Shown here one piece after another: positions 12,526 to 24,895 of a DNA stretch of 64,000 bases (positions are counted from its first letter, which is position 1; the number at the start of each line of letters is the position of its first letter). The notes under the pieces are model-generated. The model saw only the letters and a list, made by a program, of their open reading frames with translations, searched no databases and was not told the origin of the DNA. The stretch comes from Polytrichum commune (lineage: Eukaryota > Streptophyta > Polytrichopsida > Polytrichales > Polytrichaceae). A program made the translations under genes and the position numbers. The stretch lies in the NCBI GenBank assembly GCA_950295325.1, contig OX485803.1, forward strand, positions 34,551,554 to 34,615,553, written 5' to 3'.

Positions 12526-15500
12526 GCACATTATGCACACAAATGCCACTAATACATGGTCCTTCCTCCTCCTAAACCACCCACACACGTTCATAGAAGA
12601 CTTACGAATGAATAGATGCAACAAATTGATATAACATGTTATTGCCACAATGTCACAAAAACTACACCCTTGTCCATGAGGGTACAAAAGAAAGCACCTC
12701 TTAAGATATCACCATACCATCACAACTCCTACAATGCACATGCATAGCTTGCCTATGTCTAACAATACGAGCATCATTTGCATAGCCAAAGAAGCCACAT
12801 CCCCCATCTTTCTAGCATCGACAACCACTATCTAATTGACTAAGTCTACCTATTGCCATGGCCCGTTCACATATACTTTGGTTAAGAAAACATGACAACT
12901 TTAAAACCCACTCATACATACTTCTAATATAAAGGTTGGAAAGTCAAACCCTTTGTCACATTAACATTTGGGGTTACATGAGGAATCTACATCACAACTA
13001 CACAATACTTCCAAAATACTCAAAACCCCCAAATGTCTCACCCAAACTTCAATGGGAAAATACACCAACTCTCATATACCTACTCTACATCATCCTCAAC
13101 ACACGAAAACTAGAATGACATTAACATCTTCTCCAACCCCCGACACAAAATTATAAATCACACAACATGAAGACTCCGATACATGGCTATACCCACGGGG
13201 AGCAAACCCTCGTACTTACAAGTAGGCATTGCATCACACATTGCATTACATTCCATGTGATGCATGTGTGCATTTTGATGATCGATGGGTTTTTTTAATT
13301 TTATTATGCTCAAGTCAAAAAAACACTTGCATTTTTTGTTTATTTTAATTTTACTTGGTGCATTAGCCGAATCTCTTTGCTTCCTATAAATATTCTAGAT
13401 CTAAGATAAGCGGGCTAATTGGTTACTCATCTTAAATGACATTTATAATTGAGTGGTGTGCGCTTAGGTGTGGATCTAATAATGGACACCAAAAGATATG
13501 TGCTTACAAGAGACTATACTACTTGCTAAACTTTTGTTATCCATTCTAGGCTCAATGTTTATCATGGTTTGGGGGACATGTATGCTCCTATTGACCATTT
13601 AATTAGATTCAATAATATTCACTTTGACAATATAAAATATATTCATATCATTCCCAAAAAGCATGATGAAATAGGCTATGAGCACAAATTGGATTTGTTA
13701 ATCATATTGCAATAGGTCAACCAAGAAGTGGACCATGCAAAAATTAATATCGTATGTTTAAGGCCTTGCTACCTTCCACATGCTAAGCCCATCTACCTTG
13801 TGGCTCCCGCATGGCTCCATGAAGTTCTTAAGCTCAAATTACATGAAAATTACATGTTTCAAAGTGAACACAATCAAACTCGCAACTATACTCCAATGAG
13901 GCTAAAAATTGGAAAGAAAAAACTATTTGTTCTTGCAATCATATGGTCCGTCCGAATTGCTTGGTACTTCACATGATGAAAACACATTATTATCCTTTAA
14001 AGAAATTCCTTCTTTATTGTAAACTATATGAGCCATTTGTTGTCCATGTGTTTTTTTTGGGTCCAAACATGGGAGAGACAAGATATACGAGTATATATAT
14101 ATATAGTATGAAACTCTAAATCTTTCCATGTGTTTCACTCTCCCTCTTGATTTTCTTAAGGTAAACTTCATTTGATCCACATATTATCATAATTTAGGTT
14201 CCTATTCTTAGTAGGTTGCATTGAGTATATGAGATTTCATAAGCCATACCAAGCAAGGTTTGAAGAACTTGTCAAGGAGGTTGTATAGTCCATCGTATGA
14301 TAACAACTTACAAATTGTAAAAGGTGCTTAACCACAAGCATCATATGAAAACTACAAAGGTGAAGATGCATGTTAGGTTGAATCAACATTAGGATGGATA
14401 ACCTCACACCATATGGATGGTGATCCTTATACCATTATCAACCTTCTAACTTTGCAACCTTCATAATCTAATAATTGAACAATGCATGTTGTGATGTGAG
14501 AAAAGCTTGAATCTATAAATCATGCAAACCATAGAGTGTAAGCACGGGTGGTCACTCTATAGGATTTTTATGCATCATGTGCAACAAAGGGGTATTTGTT
14601 TAGGGGTTATTTCCTTCCAAGGCATGAATTAAAAATTCCCTATAATTACTTGATTCTCTGAAGTAACATTTTTGTTGCACCTTATCATTACTTATATTTT
14701 CCATATAGATGTAATTTTATTATAGTCTACATTCACTTTGAGTAATAAAAATTAGTCCGTGTCCATACATACCAAATTCATGTCCATACATATTATTACA
14801 AACACGGTTTTTGAATTTGTGAACTTCATACAAAACATAACCGCATCATACTTGCATATCATGCACAACCATACCAACAACTTAAATATTATACACCATA
14901 TGCATCATGAAGTGCATGTGTATATGCCACAAACAAATGATTGTGTGCTAAAACACAACACCCATTATGTAGGAGTTTTTGCACAAGCACAAAAAAAAAA
15001 TGGCAACCTCAAAATCTTACAACCTCTTGCGAATCCAAAACCCCCTAGCCCAATATTTGATCATACTAAACATAAACCCTAGGATGTTAAACTTCAACCC
15101 CTATATTAGGTTCTACTAAGAAGTAATGGCTTGCATGCTTCACCCACTTACTTTACTTATAATGGACCCTTCATTATTCGGAATTCCTCTAAGATTTATA
15201 TTTATGAATGAGTTGAATCATCCCTATATCATGCTGCACGCAGTTTGTAAAACACATTAAGTGACCCACCTGTAAGTGCAAGTAAGCTATATCAGTGTTA
15301 AGGAACCCATAATATAGATCACAAACCTCATCATACCATTATTCAATCCAAATAAGTTGGTTGTGTTTCTACACCTAGCATAGCCTACTCCCTCCCTCCC
15401 TCCCTCCCACTTCAAATTCATGTTGAGATTATTTCAATATTATGCATCTTGTATGTTTATTCTAGATTGAAGAGAATGCCAACTAAGATTACTCCCATGA

Positions 15501-16082
15501 AAATAGAACATGCTACATGTTACATCCCCATTCCATGTTATACTAAACGTAAGACATCCACATCTAGTTCGGTTACTTATCTTAACGAGTGACCTAAATT
15601 TGAGAAACGTGTGACTAGATATGGAATTGACAATGGACACCAAAAAAGACACGTGTTTAAAAGTGATTAACCTACTTGTTCAAAATTTGTTAACTACACC
15701 AAGTATTGTAATCAATGTCATATGGTATTTTTTTTTGGTCATAGTTGTAACTTTTTTAATGACACTATTTATGAATAAGTCTATAATATTGTCATCCCAA
15801 TTCACTTTGAATTCATCCACTTTTAGTGTGGTATATTAAGTTTCCCCATCATCTTTATGATGGAATGTTGTCACATATGATTGAAGTTTGGATGAAAACT
15901 CACTTAATCGGTAAAAATAAGTGTAACATTGTAACTCTATAATGTCCGATTTTTTTAAACAAGGAATAAATAATATTAGGTTTACATTTAATGCCGGTGA
16001 CACTGCATACATGGTGTACAATCAGTATTGAGCAAGAAAATTAGAATTGGTGACACTAGATACAAGGTTTACTATAGTATAA
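12526..16082. other. Gene-free, AT-rich stretch
   Basis: No recognisable gene. There is a short (TCCC)n run near 15390-15410. Segments around 13419-13520 and 15565-15665 share an ordered set of short words (GGTTACT, ATGGACACCAAAA, GTG-TTA), suggesting two very old copies of one element. Confidence 0.35.
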
Positions 16083-16564
16083 GGGCCACTTCACACACGG
16101 GACTAAGAGCCAGTGACCATTACACTCCAAGCACTCTCATTGGTGGAAAAGGCAGAGTCGGTCCAAGTTCGCTTCACACTACGCTTGAGGGACAAACGGA
16201 GTATGTAAAGTCTACATGGATTCCTACATGGCATTAAATGGAACATGTTTGAAGGTCACTTGAATTATTCTCAAAAACCATCTATTGGAGGTAGGCCAAA
16301 CACAAAACCGGGACAGCATGGCACTCCGAACGCTCACAACCGTTGATTCATTCTATTTGATCATGTATGAGGACCCGCATGAATAGAAATCCATTGAAAT
16401 ATCATTTGGTTGAGGGCCCGGTCACATACGACTTCACACTACACTTGAGAGTCCGTGACCACAATACATGATGTTGGAGGTGTGTTGAGACGGCCTTTGG
16501 ACACTTTCTTTTGGGCTCTCACAATTTCATGGTCATGGCTCTTGGCTCGTGTGTGAAGTGGCCC
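16083..16564 (+). mobile_element. PIF/Harbinger-type MITE, 482 bp
   Basis: Ends GGGCCACTTCACACACG and its inverse CGTGTGTGAAGTGGCCC are flanked by TAA on both sides (16080-16082 and 16565-16567). The TAA duplication and the GGGCC start fit PIF/Harbinger. It is the better preserved of two copies; the other is inverted at 9328-9812. It has no coding capacity. Confidence 0.85.
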
Positions 16565-17204
16565 TAAGTCCGAGAGTCAACATAGTTAGGGATACCTCTA
16601 TGACAACTTAAGAAGACAAATAATCATCTTCACTTTGAATAATGAATAAGACATTGACACAAGCTCCGAAAATTACAGCCTCGATTTAGATTTGCTAATC
16701 ATCTCATACTGACTACTTGCATGTTGAAACTCGTAAGAGAACTAAGTTAGGAGAAGTAACCTGTCTAAACTTAACATATAAAAACTGGGCTGAATGCTAA
16801 GAAATGGGAATTCATTTGTAGCTCAGCAACATTTGGGCCCCTATTGGCCGTAAGATTACAGAAAACACACGATTAAGATGAGTCCACGTTTCCAGGCGTT
16901 GGTAGCCGTCGATGGAGATCGGACGGCTCATTTCCGGTCTCTCCGGAAATGGGGTGGTCACAGTCGGATTAGGGTTTGGGGCAGGTGTTGAGGTTTCCTT
17001 GGGCGTTGTCAAGCAAGGGTTTTGTTTTCGCAGGTTCGGTTAGCACTTTGGGTTGTTTGCGGGCGGTCTTTTGAGATTGTCTGTCGTATTACCTGGTTGT
17101 CATTCATCCTCCTGTGCAATTTGGAGCCAAAGCGCCGGAGTTTCTGCTCCTCAGCTTCAAGAAGCAGACAGTTTTTGGTTGTGCAGACAAAACGTTGGGA
17201 GAAA
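16565..17204 (+). promoter_or_regulatory. Promoter and 5' UTR region of the UAP56 gene, with telo-box
   Basis: The plant telo-box word TTAGGGTTT (AAACCCTAA on the other strand) lies at 16969-16977, about 230 bp before the start codon. This element is known from promoters of translation and RNA-processing genes. G+C rises sharply here compared with the AT-rich DNA upstream. The exact transcription start cannot be read. Confidence 0.5.
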
Positions 17205-20200
17205 ATGGCCGAGACTTATGCGGAACCTGAGGAGCTTCTCGACTACGAGGAGGAGGAGGAGGCCGCTCCCGATGCCGTTGCGGCTAAGACGAACGGGGAG
17301 ACCGTGAAGAAGTAAGGGTCGCATATTTATCTCTTTCTCGATTTTAAAAACAATCGTTTGCTTCTTGGCGCCAATGACAGTTTGTGTGGTTTTGAAGGTG
17401 CTCATCCTCATAGGAATGCGTTAGAATAAGAACTGCGCAAGTGAGTGCAGTTGGACACTTCCGTAATAATGTATTGCGTATTGGACATAGGCAATGTAGG
17501 AACTATACTGAACAACCAATGATATGATGTTTTCTGCTTAAGTGCTTAAGTAACGCTAATGTCCCTGAATGATGAGCATGATGTGCATGTAAACCTTTAC
17601 TGGCTTTGGTTAATAGTCGTGTTTACTTAATTTAAGAAGGTTGCTTGCTTGATGTTATGAGTGATGCGAGGAACTGATGTGTACTATGAGCTTTGACAGT
17701 CTTCCTTGTCCCTCCATCTATTGGAGCCTCCTTTACTGTCACTCCATATTTGTCTGGAGTAGCCCTAGAATTAGTTCACTCTCTTACCAGTTTGTGGTTT
17801 TTGCTTGAACCTATGCTTAATGATGCACTTTTTAAGTTTTAAGTGCATAATAACGTTCAGGTCCTTGAAAGAAGAACATGATGTGCATGTCAACTATTAC
17901 AGGTTTTGGGCATAAGTCGTGTTCCTTTTAATGTTAGAAGGTTAGTTGCATAGTTTTTATGAGTGATGTGAGACGTTTTTTTCGTTCCTTCGTTTGGAGT
18001 TTTCTTATTGTCACTGCATGTATGTCAGGAGTATCCCTACAAATAGTTCCCTTTATCAGTCTGTAATGTATTTGTGATTGCAGGGGTTATGTTGGGATAC
18101 ACAGTTCTGGCTTCAGAGACTTTCTCCTGAAACCTGAGCTTCTTCGGGCAATTGTTGACTGTGGGTTCGAGCATCCATCTGAAGGTTTTCTGCGTTGCCT
18201 TTCCTAAGTGTTTGTGCATTTCCCTTCACTTGAACTTCTCAACATGAGGGCTTTAGCTTACATATATATCATAGGGCTACTAGGTTTTTGTATACCAATC
18301 GATGGACTCAGGGGTTCATTGAACTATAAATGCTTTACTTGGATATCTTTGAAATAGTTAAAACTTTTCCACTTAGTTCGGATTTATAGCGTGAAAGGAT
18401 GATACATGGCAGTTCTTGAGCAACCTGATAATATTGTTTTCTCATGGTGGGAATATCAGTTCAGCATGAATGCATACCCCAAGCGATTCTAGGAATGGAT
18501 GTGATTTGTCAAGCCAAATCAGGAATGGGAAAGACAGCAGTGTTTGTGCTCTCTACTCTACAACAGATCGAGCCTGTTGCAGGGCAGGTGGCAGCCCTAG
18601 TTCTGTGCCACACTCGTGAGTTGGCCTACCAGGTACTTGGTTTATCCTCTAACAGTGTCCCTGTGACACTAGGTTAAGCACTTATTGAAGTATAGGGCAT
18701 CTGGGTAATTACTTTTCATCATAGTTAAATCTGAAATGTTCAAAGATGCCTCATACACAGTCTTATGGAGATGTAAGTCCCACTAGACAATAAAACAACC
18801 ATGTCTTGCACAACTCATCCTAATGAACCTACTGGAAATGCAGAGTGTTGACTTTGTGGTTAGTTTGTGAGGCATTAGTTATGCTTGTTTTCTCCTACAG
18901 GATTGTGGTGTTTGTCTAACCTGGAGCTCTTGGATCATCAGATTTGCCATGAGTTTGAAAGATTCAGCACCTACCTCCCTGACATCAAGGTGGCTGTGTT
19001 CTATGGTGGTGTAAATATTAAGACCCACAAAGACTTACTGAAGAATGAATGCCCACACATTGTTGTGGGTACACCTGGTCGGATTCTGGGTCTGACCAGA
19101 GACAAGGATTTGAGCCTCAAGAGTGTGAGGCACTTTATTCTTGATGAGTGTGACAAAATGTTGGAGTCACTTGGTATGCCTTCCTTCTTGTTGTGTTCAT
19201 TGTGTTGTGTTCATTGAGCTGTTGGAATATGGCTCTTAGATTTTCAGTTTTTTTTTCACTGATGTCTGTCAGCAGCCTTCCAGTTGCAACCTGGGGCTTT
19301 CTGATTGCGGTACACAGTTTCCTGATACGATTCCGATCTTTGCATGTATTGATGCATGTTATTGAATTGTGCCTTCTTAATAGGATTTAATAAGATCTGA
19401 CTGCCTAGTGTTTTGTAGACATGCGAAGGGATGTACAGGAAATCTTCAAGTTGACACCTCATGATAAGCAAGTTATGATGTTCTCTGCCACACTCAGCAA
19501 AGAGATTCGACCTGTCTGCAAGAGATTCATGCAAGATGTAATGTCTCGTGGCCAACTCCATTCTCCACAACTCTCGGGGCCCAATCTTCCTTTTCTGGTG
19601 CTGGCAGGCTGCTAATGGTTTTCTTCCGCCATGGCTGGTTGTCTTTGTCTAGTGGGTGGTTGATGTGAACTTGGATCCTGTCCAACCTAAACACTCATGG
19701 TTGACAGTTGCAATTATTCAGCAAAACATTACTGGCAGCAACGGTGTAGGTTGGGGCTTTGAAGCACAGCGCTACGGACTAGGTCTAGGTGGAAGGAGCT
19801 GATAATCAGAGCACTTAAAAAAATAATATGTAAAGATGGGGGAGGACTCTTGAAACATAGCAGATCAAATTCATTGTTCACATATCAGGAGGAAATTTCT
19901 CGTAGTATATGTTCTGCCACCTCTTCCTTTTCCCCAGTATGCAGCGGTGATGAGGGGATGCATTTGGAGAAACGTGTCATCTGTGGAAAGTCCCTATTTA
20001 TGTGCATTGTGCATTCGGGGATGAGAATCAGCTCTGCCTTTTAAAGGGAAGGCAACAAAGACACAGTGTCCACCAATCGGCATCCTTTTTATGACCCGCA
20101 TGCAGTAGCCGCAGTTGTTAAATACAGGTTTCTTGGGGTTTTTATGGAGGCTGCTAAGGGAAAAGCTCACAACAAGGAAAAGATATTGGCTGCTTTATAT

Positions 20201-21816
20201 TTGATTGGCAACTTTGGGAAGCAAGTGTGTCATGAGGCGCTCGCGATTGGATAGCAGAGAAATACAGGCACAAAATCCTCACCTGTCTGTCTGTGTGTGT
20301 CCTATGTTGCTTGCTGGCGCTACATCAACAGCCTATGGAGATTTATGTCGACGACGAAGCTAAACTCACATTACACGGACTGGTGCAGGTACAAGATTAC
20401 TGAGATTCTAATAAAGTGTCAGGTTGAATCACTTATCTCTATACAGTTCAGAAGTCATCATTACTGAGTCCAAATGCCAACTTTGTCATGAAGAGTAGGT
20501 GCTGAAAATGTAAGGGTTTTATGTGCTAACTGTGTATATCTTTCTATTGCAGCACTACATCAAGCTTGGAGAGGTGGAGAAGAACCGGAAACTCAACGAC
20601 TTGTTGGATGCGCTAGATTTCAATCAGGTGGTCATCTTTGTGAAGAGTGTGAGCCGCGCAGCAGAATTGAACAAGCTACTTGTGGAGTGTAACTTTCCTT
20701 CAATCTGTATTCACTCCGGCATGTCTCAAGAGGAAAGGTGAGCCTCTTCTCAGTTTAGCATTCTGCCTTCTCTGTTGTCTATGGTCCATACCCATGAAGT
20801 ACTCTCAATGCTTTCATAAATTTACTGTCCTGAACCCACATATCTTGCTACAAGATGTAGAATACCAAGGGGCAACTGTTTATGGTGTCTGTTTTAGTTG
20901 GTAAGACTTAGGGGTCTTACTTTTTGACTTTCATTGGGTGTAGATTGACTCGGTACAAAGGATTCAAGGAAGGTCATAAGCGGATACTGGTGGCTACTGA
21001 CTTGGTTGGCCGAGGAATTGATATTGAGCGTGTCAATATTGTTATCAACTATGATATGCCCGACTCAGCTGACACCTATCTGCATAGGGTATGTTTTCTG
21101 GCCATCAAGTGCTACCATCCACTCAGGTGAGAGGTTGTTGTTCATACATAATTATGGAAAGCTCTTGGCACTTGTATGTGTCAGCAACCAGATGTGGTGC
21201 TCTCCAGCATGTGGGTTACTGCGATTCTGAGCAAGCTTACTAGCGCAAAGCAGAATTGGAGATTGTGCATGACAGAATGTCCATGGACTTGCAGGTTGGA
21301 AGAGCAGGTCGATTTGGAACCAAGGGCCTTGCCATCACTTTTGTGGCTTCCGCTTCTGATTCAGATGTGCTCAATCAGGTATGATTCAGTCTGCATTATT
21401 AGAGCAAGGGGTGCAGCTTGTCACCATTTTTAGCATTTGATAACTTTTACTTGATTCATGTTCAGAGTATTTCTCTTCTGGTTGTACTTGTTTGGCTTAA
21501 GATTTAGTATCAAATCTGCAGTTGAGTAGTCACTTAATCGTTGGCAAAGTCTGGACTCTGTTGATATTGATAAACAATACATGCTTTATCAGGTACAAGA
21601 GCGTTTTGAAGTGGACATCAAGGAGCTACCAGAACAAATTGACACCACCACATACAGTGAGCCACTGCATCCCATCTGTTCATTATCTTCTGCTGAATGG
21701 CATTGCATGTGGGTTTTTGGGACTTCCTATCCAGAATGCAAGACTTGTACTGCTTGAGGGTGTTCATCAGAGAGACTGACTTAAAATTTACTTTTATGAT
21801 TGCAGTGCCATCATAA
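17205..21816 (+). CDS. UAP56: DECD-box RNA helicase, UAP56/SUB2 type
   Basis: Nuclear ATP-dependent RNA helicase of spliceosome assembly and TREX mRNA export. I reconstructed 11 coding exons with GT-AG introns: 17205-17311, 18084-18184, 18460-18632, 18942-19173, 19419-19537, 20332-20388, 20553-20737, 20944-21088, 21295-21378, 21593-21656 and 21806-21816. They total 1278 nt, 425 codons plus stop, the family's usual length. The product starts [19 protein letters not shown] (the acidic N terminus typical of UAP56). It carries AKSGMGKT (Walker A), PGRI, the diagnostic DECD box, [13 protein letters not shown] and HRVGRAGR, and ends TYMPS. All helicase motifs look intact. The start ATG lies in GAAAATGGCC. 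Intron 1 holds a tandem duplication, and intron 5 (794 bp) an odd open frame. DECD separates it from ordinary DEAD-box proteins such as eIF4A. Confidence 0.96.
17512..18083 (+). repeat. Old tandem duplication inside UAP56 intron 1
   Basis: The part of intron 1 from about 17512 to 17810 is repeated, diverged, from about 17811 to 18083 (offset about 302). Shared anchors are CATGATGTGCATGT, AAGTCGTGTT or TAGTCGTGTT, TATGAGTGATG and ATTGTCACT or ACTGTCACT. The second copy ends in the working splice acceptor TTTGTGATTGCAG. The matching place in the first copy reads TTTTTGCTTGA and has lost the AG. Confidence 0.75.
20066..20254 (+). other. Unassigned open frame inside UAP56 intron 5
   Basis: A 62-codon frame with protein-like composition ([20 protein letters not shown] and on) lies wholly in the intron. 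It has no splice partner that fits the helicase. It may be a captured gene scrap or chance. No family is recognised. Confidence 0.2.
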
Positions 21817-22558
21817 TTTCAAAATTTCTACAATCAAGACACATGGAAGAGGGCGTACCAAAAGTCTTCTTGAAGGAGCCAGTGCCATATGTTGCAGAAT
21901 CTAGTTTCAGTTTCGAATCTGATTGGTAGTCCTTAGTGTTTTGGCCAGACTAAAGTAGTAGTAGGTCTGTTTCTGTAGCCTGTTTTCTAGTGGTCAGAAT
22001 TTCACTCGGGAGGTACATCTGCAGATAGTAGGATGCTTGAGCATTATCAGTGTTCTTCCTCTTTGTATGCTACGAAAAAAGATTGTGAATTTAGAATTGG
22101 AGAGTTAGCTTCTCTCGGCACCACTGAGCATGAATTACTGAATTTTTGACTGGATCTTTTTTATTACCTTTAATACGAATTGTGCTCAGAATTTACTTGC
22201 TTACATATTCTCAAATCACGAAAGTTGAGCAATGCTACCCTCCGCATCTGTGTCTATTGCCTCGTGTGTTGTCAGGTTTGTAATTTGGCAATGGGGAAAG
22301 GCTAGACAATCTCTGGCAAAATGCTGACGCAAAAAGGCAACTCCTCGAAGGTTTAGGTCAGCACGTTGAATTTGCTGTCATGGGGCCTCAGAAAGCGCTC
22401 ATTTGTAGATCACCAGAAGAGCTTTTTGATGAGATTTTCTTGATAAAATCGCCTTGTTTCGTTGCTTTCTCCACGGTTATCCTACACCTCGCCGCCATTC
22501 TGTTCTTGCTGGTAGACTCTCCCCTTTTCTTCAGTTCTTTTGTTGGGTTTCCTCAGTA
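21817..22558 (+). other. UAP56 3' UTR and upstream region of the kinase
   Basis: Short intergenic spacer between two genes on the same strand. No further gene is seen. The frame of the kinase is open back to 22454 without an ATG. Confidence 0.5.
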
Positions 22559-23821
22559 ATGGCTGACATGAGCGGAGGCAGTAGTAACGACCTAAGTCTG
22601 AGGTCAGTCGATTCCACCAAGTGGAACTCTGTCGCATCATTCGGCTCAACAGTTAATATCGACTCGACTAACTCCTTTAGTTCGAGCACCGGAGCTCTCT
22701 CCGCGCCGGGCCAGACATCTTTCTTTTCACTGTCATTCTACGCCCGCTTGAAGAAGCTTCTCCAGCGAAAAAGCTACGCCGCCGAGCGCAACCCAACGGA
22801 GGAGAGAATCCGAACAACTCACGCCGAGATTGAGCGATCCAAAGTCCACTGGAGCGACCTAGACCCCGCTTCTGCAGATACACGAACGTCAAGAGCAAAC
22901 TGGGAAGCATTCGAGATCCTGAAGGAAAACCCCGAGTGGGGCTCTTTCTTCTCTTACTACGATGACCCTGAGGTGGAGTTAGAGTTGGTAGAGAAGATTG
23001 CCGAGGGAGGGCAAGCTGAAATCTTCTTAGCAACAGAAAGACGACGCAACAAGCAAGGAAGGTCATCCTCCTCGGTCGTCTGTGTAGCGAAGGTTTTCAA
23101 GATCGGATTCTCCTTACAAGTGCTGCAATCGCAGTGGCCTCTGGGGATGTTGCGAGATTTAAGTAGAGGCGGATCTGGGTTTCTTGCGGGGGGAATCTTG
23201 TGGGTCCGCCATGGAACCATGTTGAATGATGGTAGGTTTGCCTTCATTTTGGAGAGAATGTGGGGCGATCTTCGACGAGTTTTGGACCACAAAATGCAAA
23301 AATCCGGTGGCCCACCCTTTGACTATGATACTGCCACATTGATCATGCTTGAGATTGCTGGCGGCATGCTGGAGCTTCACCAGCGAGGAGTGATCCACAG
23401 AGACCTGAAAGCTTCCAATGTTCTTGTGGATTCTGGGTATGGAGTTGACCCAAGGGATGAAACCTTCGAATGCAAGATTGCAGACTTCGAAAGCTCGGTT
23501 GGGGTTCTGGGGACGGGGTTTTGGAGAGCTCCCGAAATTCTGCGGGCGGTGAGCGATGGGGAGGTGAACCTGCTGGACTTGTTCACCCAGGAATCAGATG
23601 TGTATAGTTATGCCATGACTTGCTATGAGATTTTAACTGGAGGCTTGCCGTTCCACGGTCATCCCAGAACAGATTATGACCTCGTTCTTAACGGTGGAAG
23701 ACCCGAGTTGCCGGAGTGGGTTACCAGTGAGCTCAAAGAGTTGTTAGAGCGCTGTTGGCATTCGAATCCTTCGTGTAGGCCCAAATTTGCAGAGATTATG
23801 GACACACTTCAGAAGCTGTAA
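22559..23821 (+). CDS. Intronless protein kinase with DFE in place of DFG
   Basis: A 420-aa protein starting MADMSGG, chosen because 22559 is the first ATG in the frame. Residues 1-130 are a serine-rich, low-complexity N terminus. The kinase domain runs from about 143 to the C terminus. It has a glycine-rich loop KIAEGGQAEIF (146-156), the ATP-binding lysine in VAKVF (178), HRDLKASN (280-287), ADFESS where DFG is expected (309-311), WRAPE (322-326), SDVYSYAMTCYEILTG and a final CRPKFAEIM. Lysine, HRD Asp and DFG Asp are all kept, so activity is possible, but the glycine of DFG is Glu. The layout is tyrosine-kinase-like (TKL). There is no signal peptide or membrane segment, so it is probably cytosolic. 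Single-exon structure beside multi-exon neighbours could mean retroposition or a lineage-specific intronless kinase family. The substrate is unknown. Confidence 0.9.
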   Translation: MADMSGGSSNDLSLRSVDSTKWNSVASFGSTVNIDSTNSFSSSTGALSAPGQTSFFSLSFYARLKKLLQRKSYAAERNPTEERIRTTHAEIERSKVHWSDLDPASADTRTSRANWEAFEILKENPEWGSFFSYYDDPEVELELVEKIAEGGQAEIFLATERRRNKQGRSSSSVVCVAKVFKIGFSLQVLQSQWPLGMLRDLSRGGSGFLAGGILWVRHGTMLNDGRFAFILERMWGDLRRVLDHKMQKSGGPPFDYDTATLIMLEIAGGMLELHQRGVIHRDLKASNVLVDSGYGVDPRDETFECKIADFESSVGVLGTGFWRAPEILRAVSDGEVNLLDLFTQESDVYSYAMTCYEILTGGLPFHGHPRTDYDLVLNGGRPELPEWVTSELKELLERCWHSNPSCRPKFAEIMDTLQKL

Positions 23822-24895
23822 TCAATGTCAATGCTCGATCCACTCTCTTGTATTGGCGAAGAATTTCAACCATTCTCACAGCATTGGAATTTTGGGTTTG
23901 CAGCTGGTAGTTAGATTTTTTTTGGGGAAGAGTGCTTGGTTATGTGTAATCAATGGGTTTTGGTTTATCAGCCCAACAAGAACTTGAGAAACACCTACAG
24001 TGAATAGAAAATATCAGGTATTTCAATGACAAAGAAACTTGGTCATCATCACGATGTGTTCAATTCATCAGCTACCTATTTATTATTCACTGCGCGATCT
24101 CAACAGTTTACCCACTTTTCCCATGTTCTGGGGTGTCTCATTTGTATGAAATGTTATAAGCCTGGCATTGAGAGGACAATTTTTGTGCTTCGGTAGACAC
24201 ATTTGCAGACTGATTCGCATCTTGCTTGAAAGCATTAAACCAAAAACTCAAGCGAGATTCTCGAGTATCCAGAAACATCTCCTTTCTCAGGCAAGAGAAT
24301 ATCCAGAAAAATCGCCTTCAAATGCCTGTTTTTCATGGTATAGCTCATGATGAGAGACTAGGTGTAAATCATGTGCGTGACTCGTTCCGTCTACCTACAA
24401 GGTGCATCATTCGTTGAGGGTACTTGCCGGCCGGGTATGAGAACAGGGTATCTAGAGACCTGCTCAAACAAATGGCATCTATTTATGGCATACTCGATTC
24501 TCAAGTCTTTCACCCCACAAAATATTCATAGTAATCAATGAGATCAACTGACACAGATGGCTTGACATTTTTGTGAAAGTTAATCATATCCGGTGTTGCC
24601 GGGCATGTAGATGAATCAGGGTATCTTGGAAAGGACACCTCGAGGCACCGCTGCTCCCTTTGCTCTCGTAGAAGAGGACAATGAAGCAACTCGGCCAAGA
24701 GCATCAGGAGCTGGGGTTTGGTCACCCCCGTAGCAGAAACATGGCTTCTACATTCGATGGCTCGCGGGAATCCCTTGCGAATCGGTGGCGAGCGAGATAG
24801 GGAAGCCGGAAGCGAGGTTCAGCTGGAGATTCGGCAAGTGAGAGACAGAAGGTTGAGGTTGAGGTTGAGGTAGAGGTAGGGGTTAGGGTTTTTCG
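23822..24895 (+). promoter_or_regulatory. Kinase 3' region, then promoter and 5' UTR of the carrier gene
   Basis: No gene in this spacer. Just before the carrier ATG lie a (GAGGTT)n-like repeat (about 24851-24880) and a telo-box word TTAGGGTTT at 24883-24891, only 4 bp from the start codon. Placement next to the ATG parallels the telo-box in front of UAP56. Confidence 0.5.
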
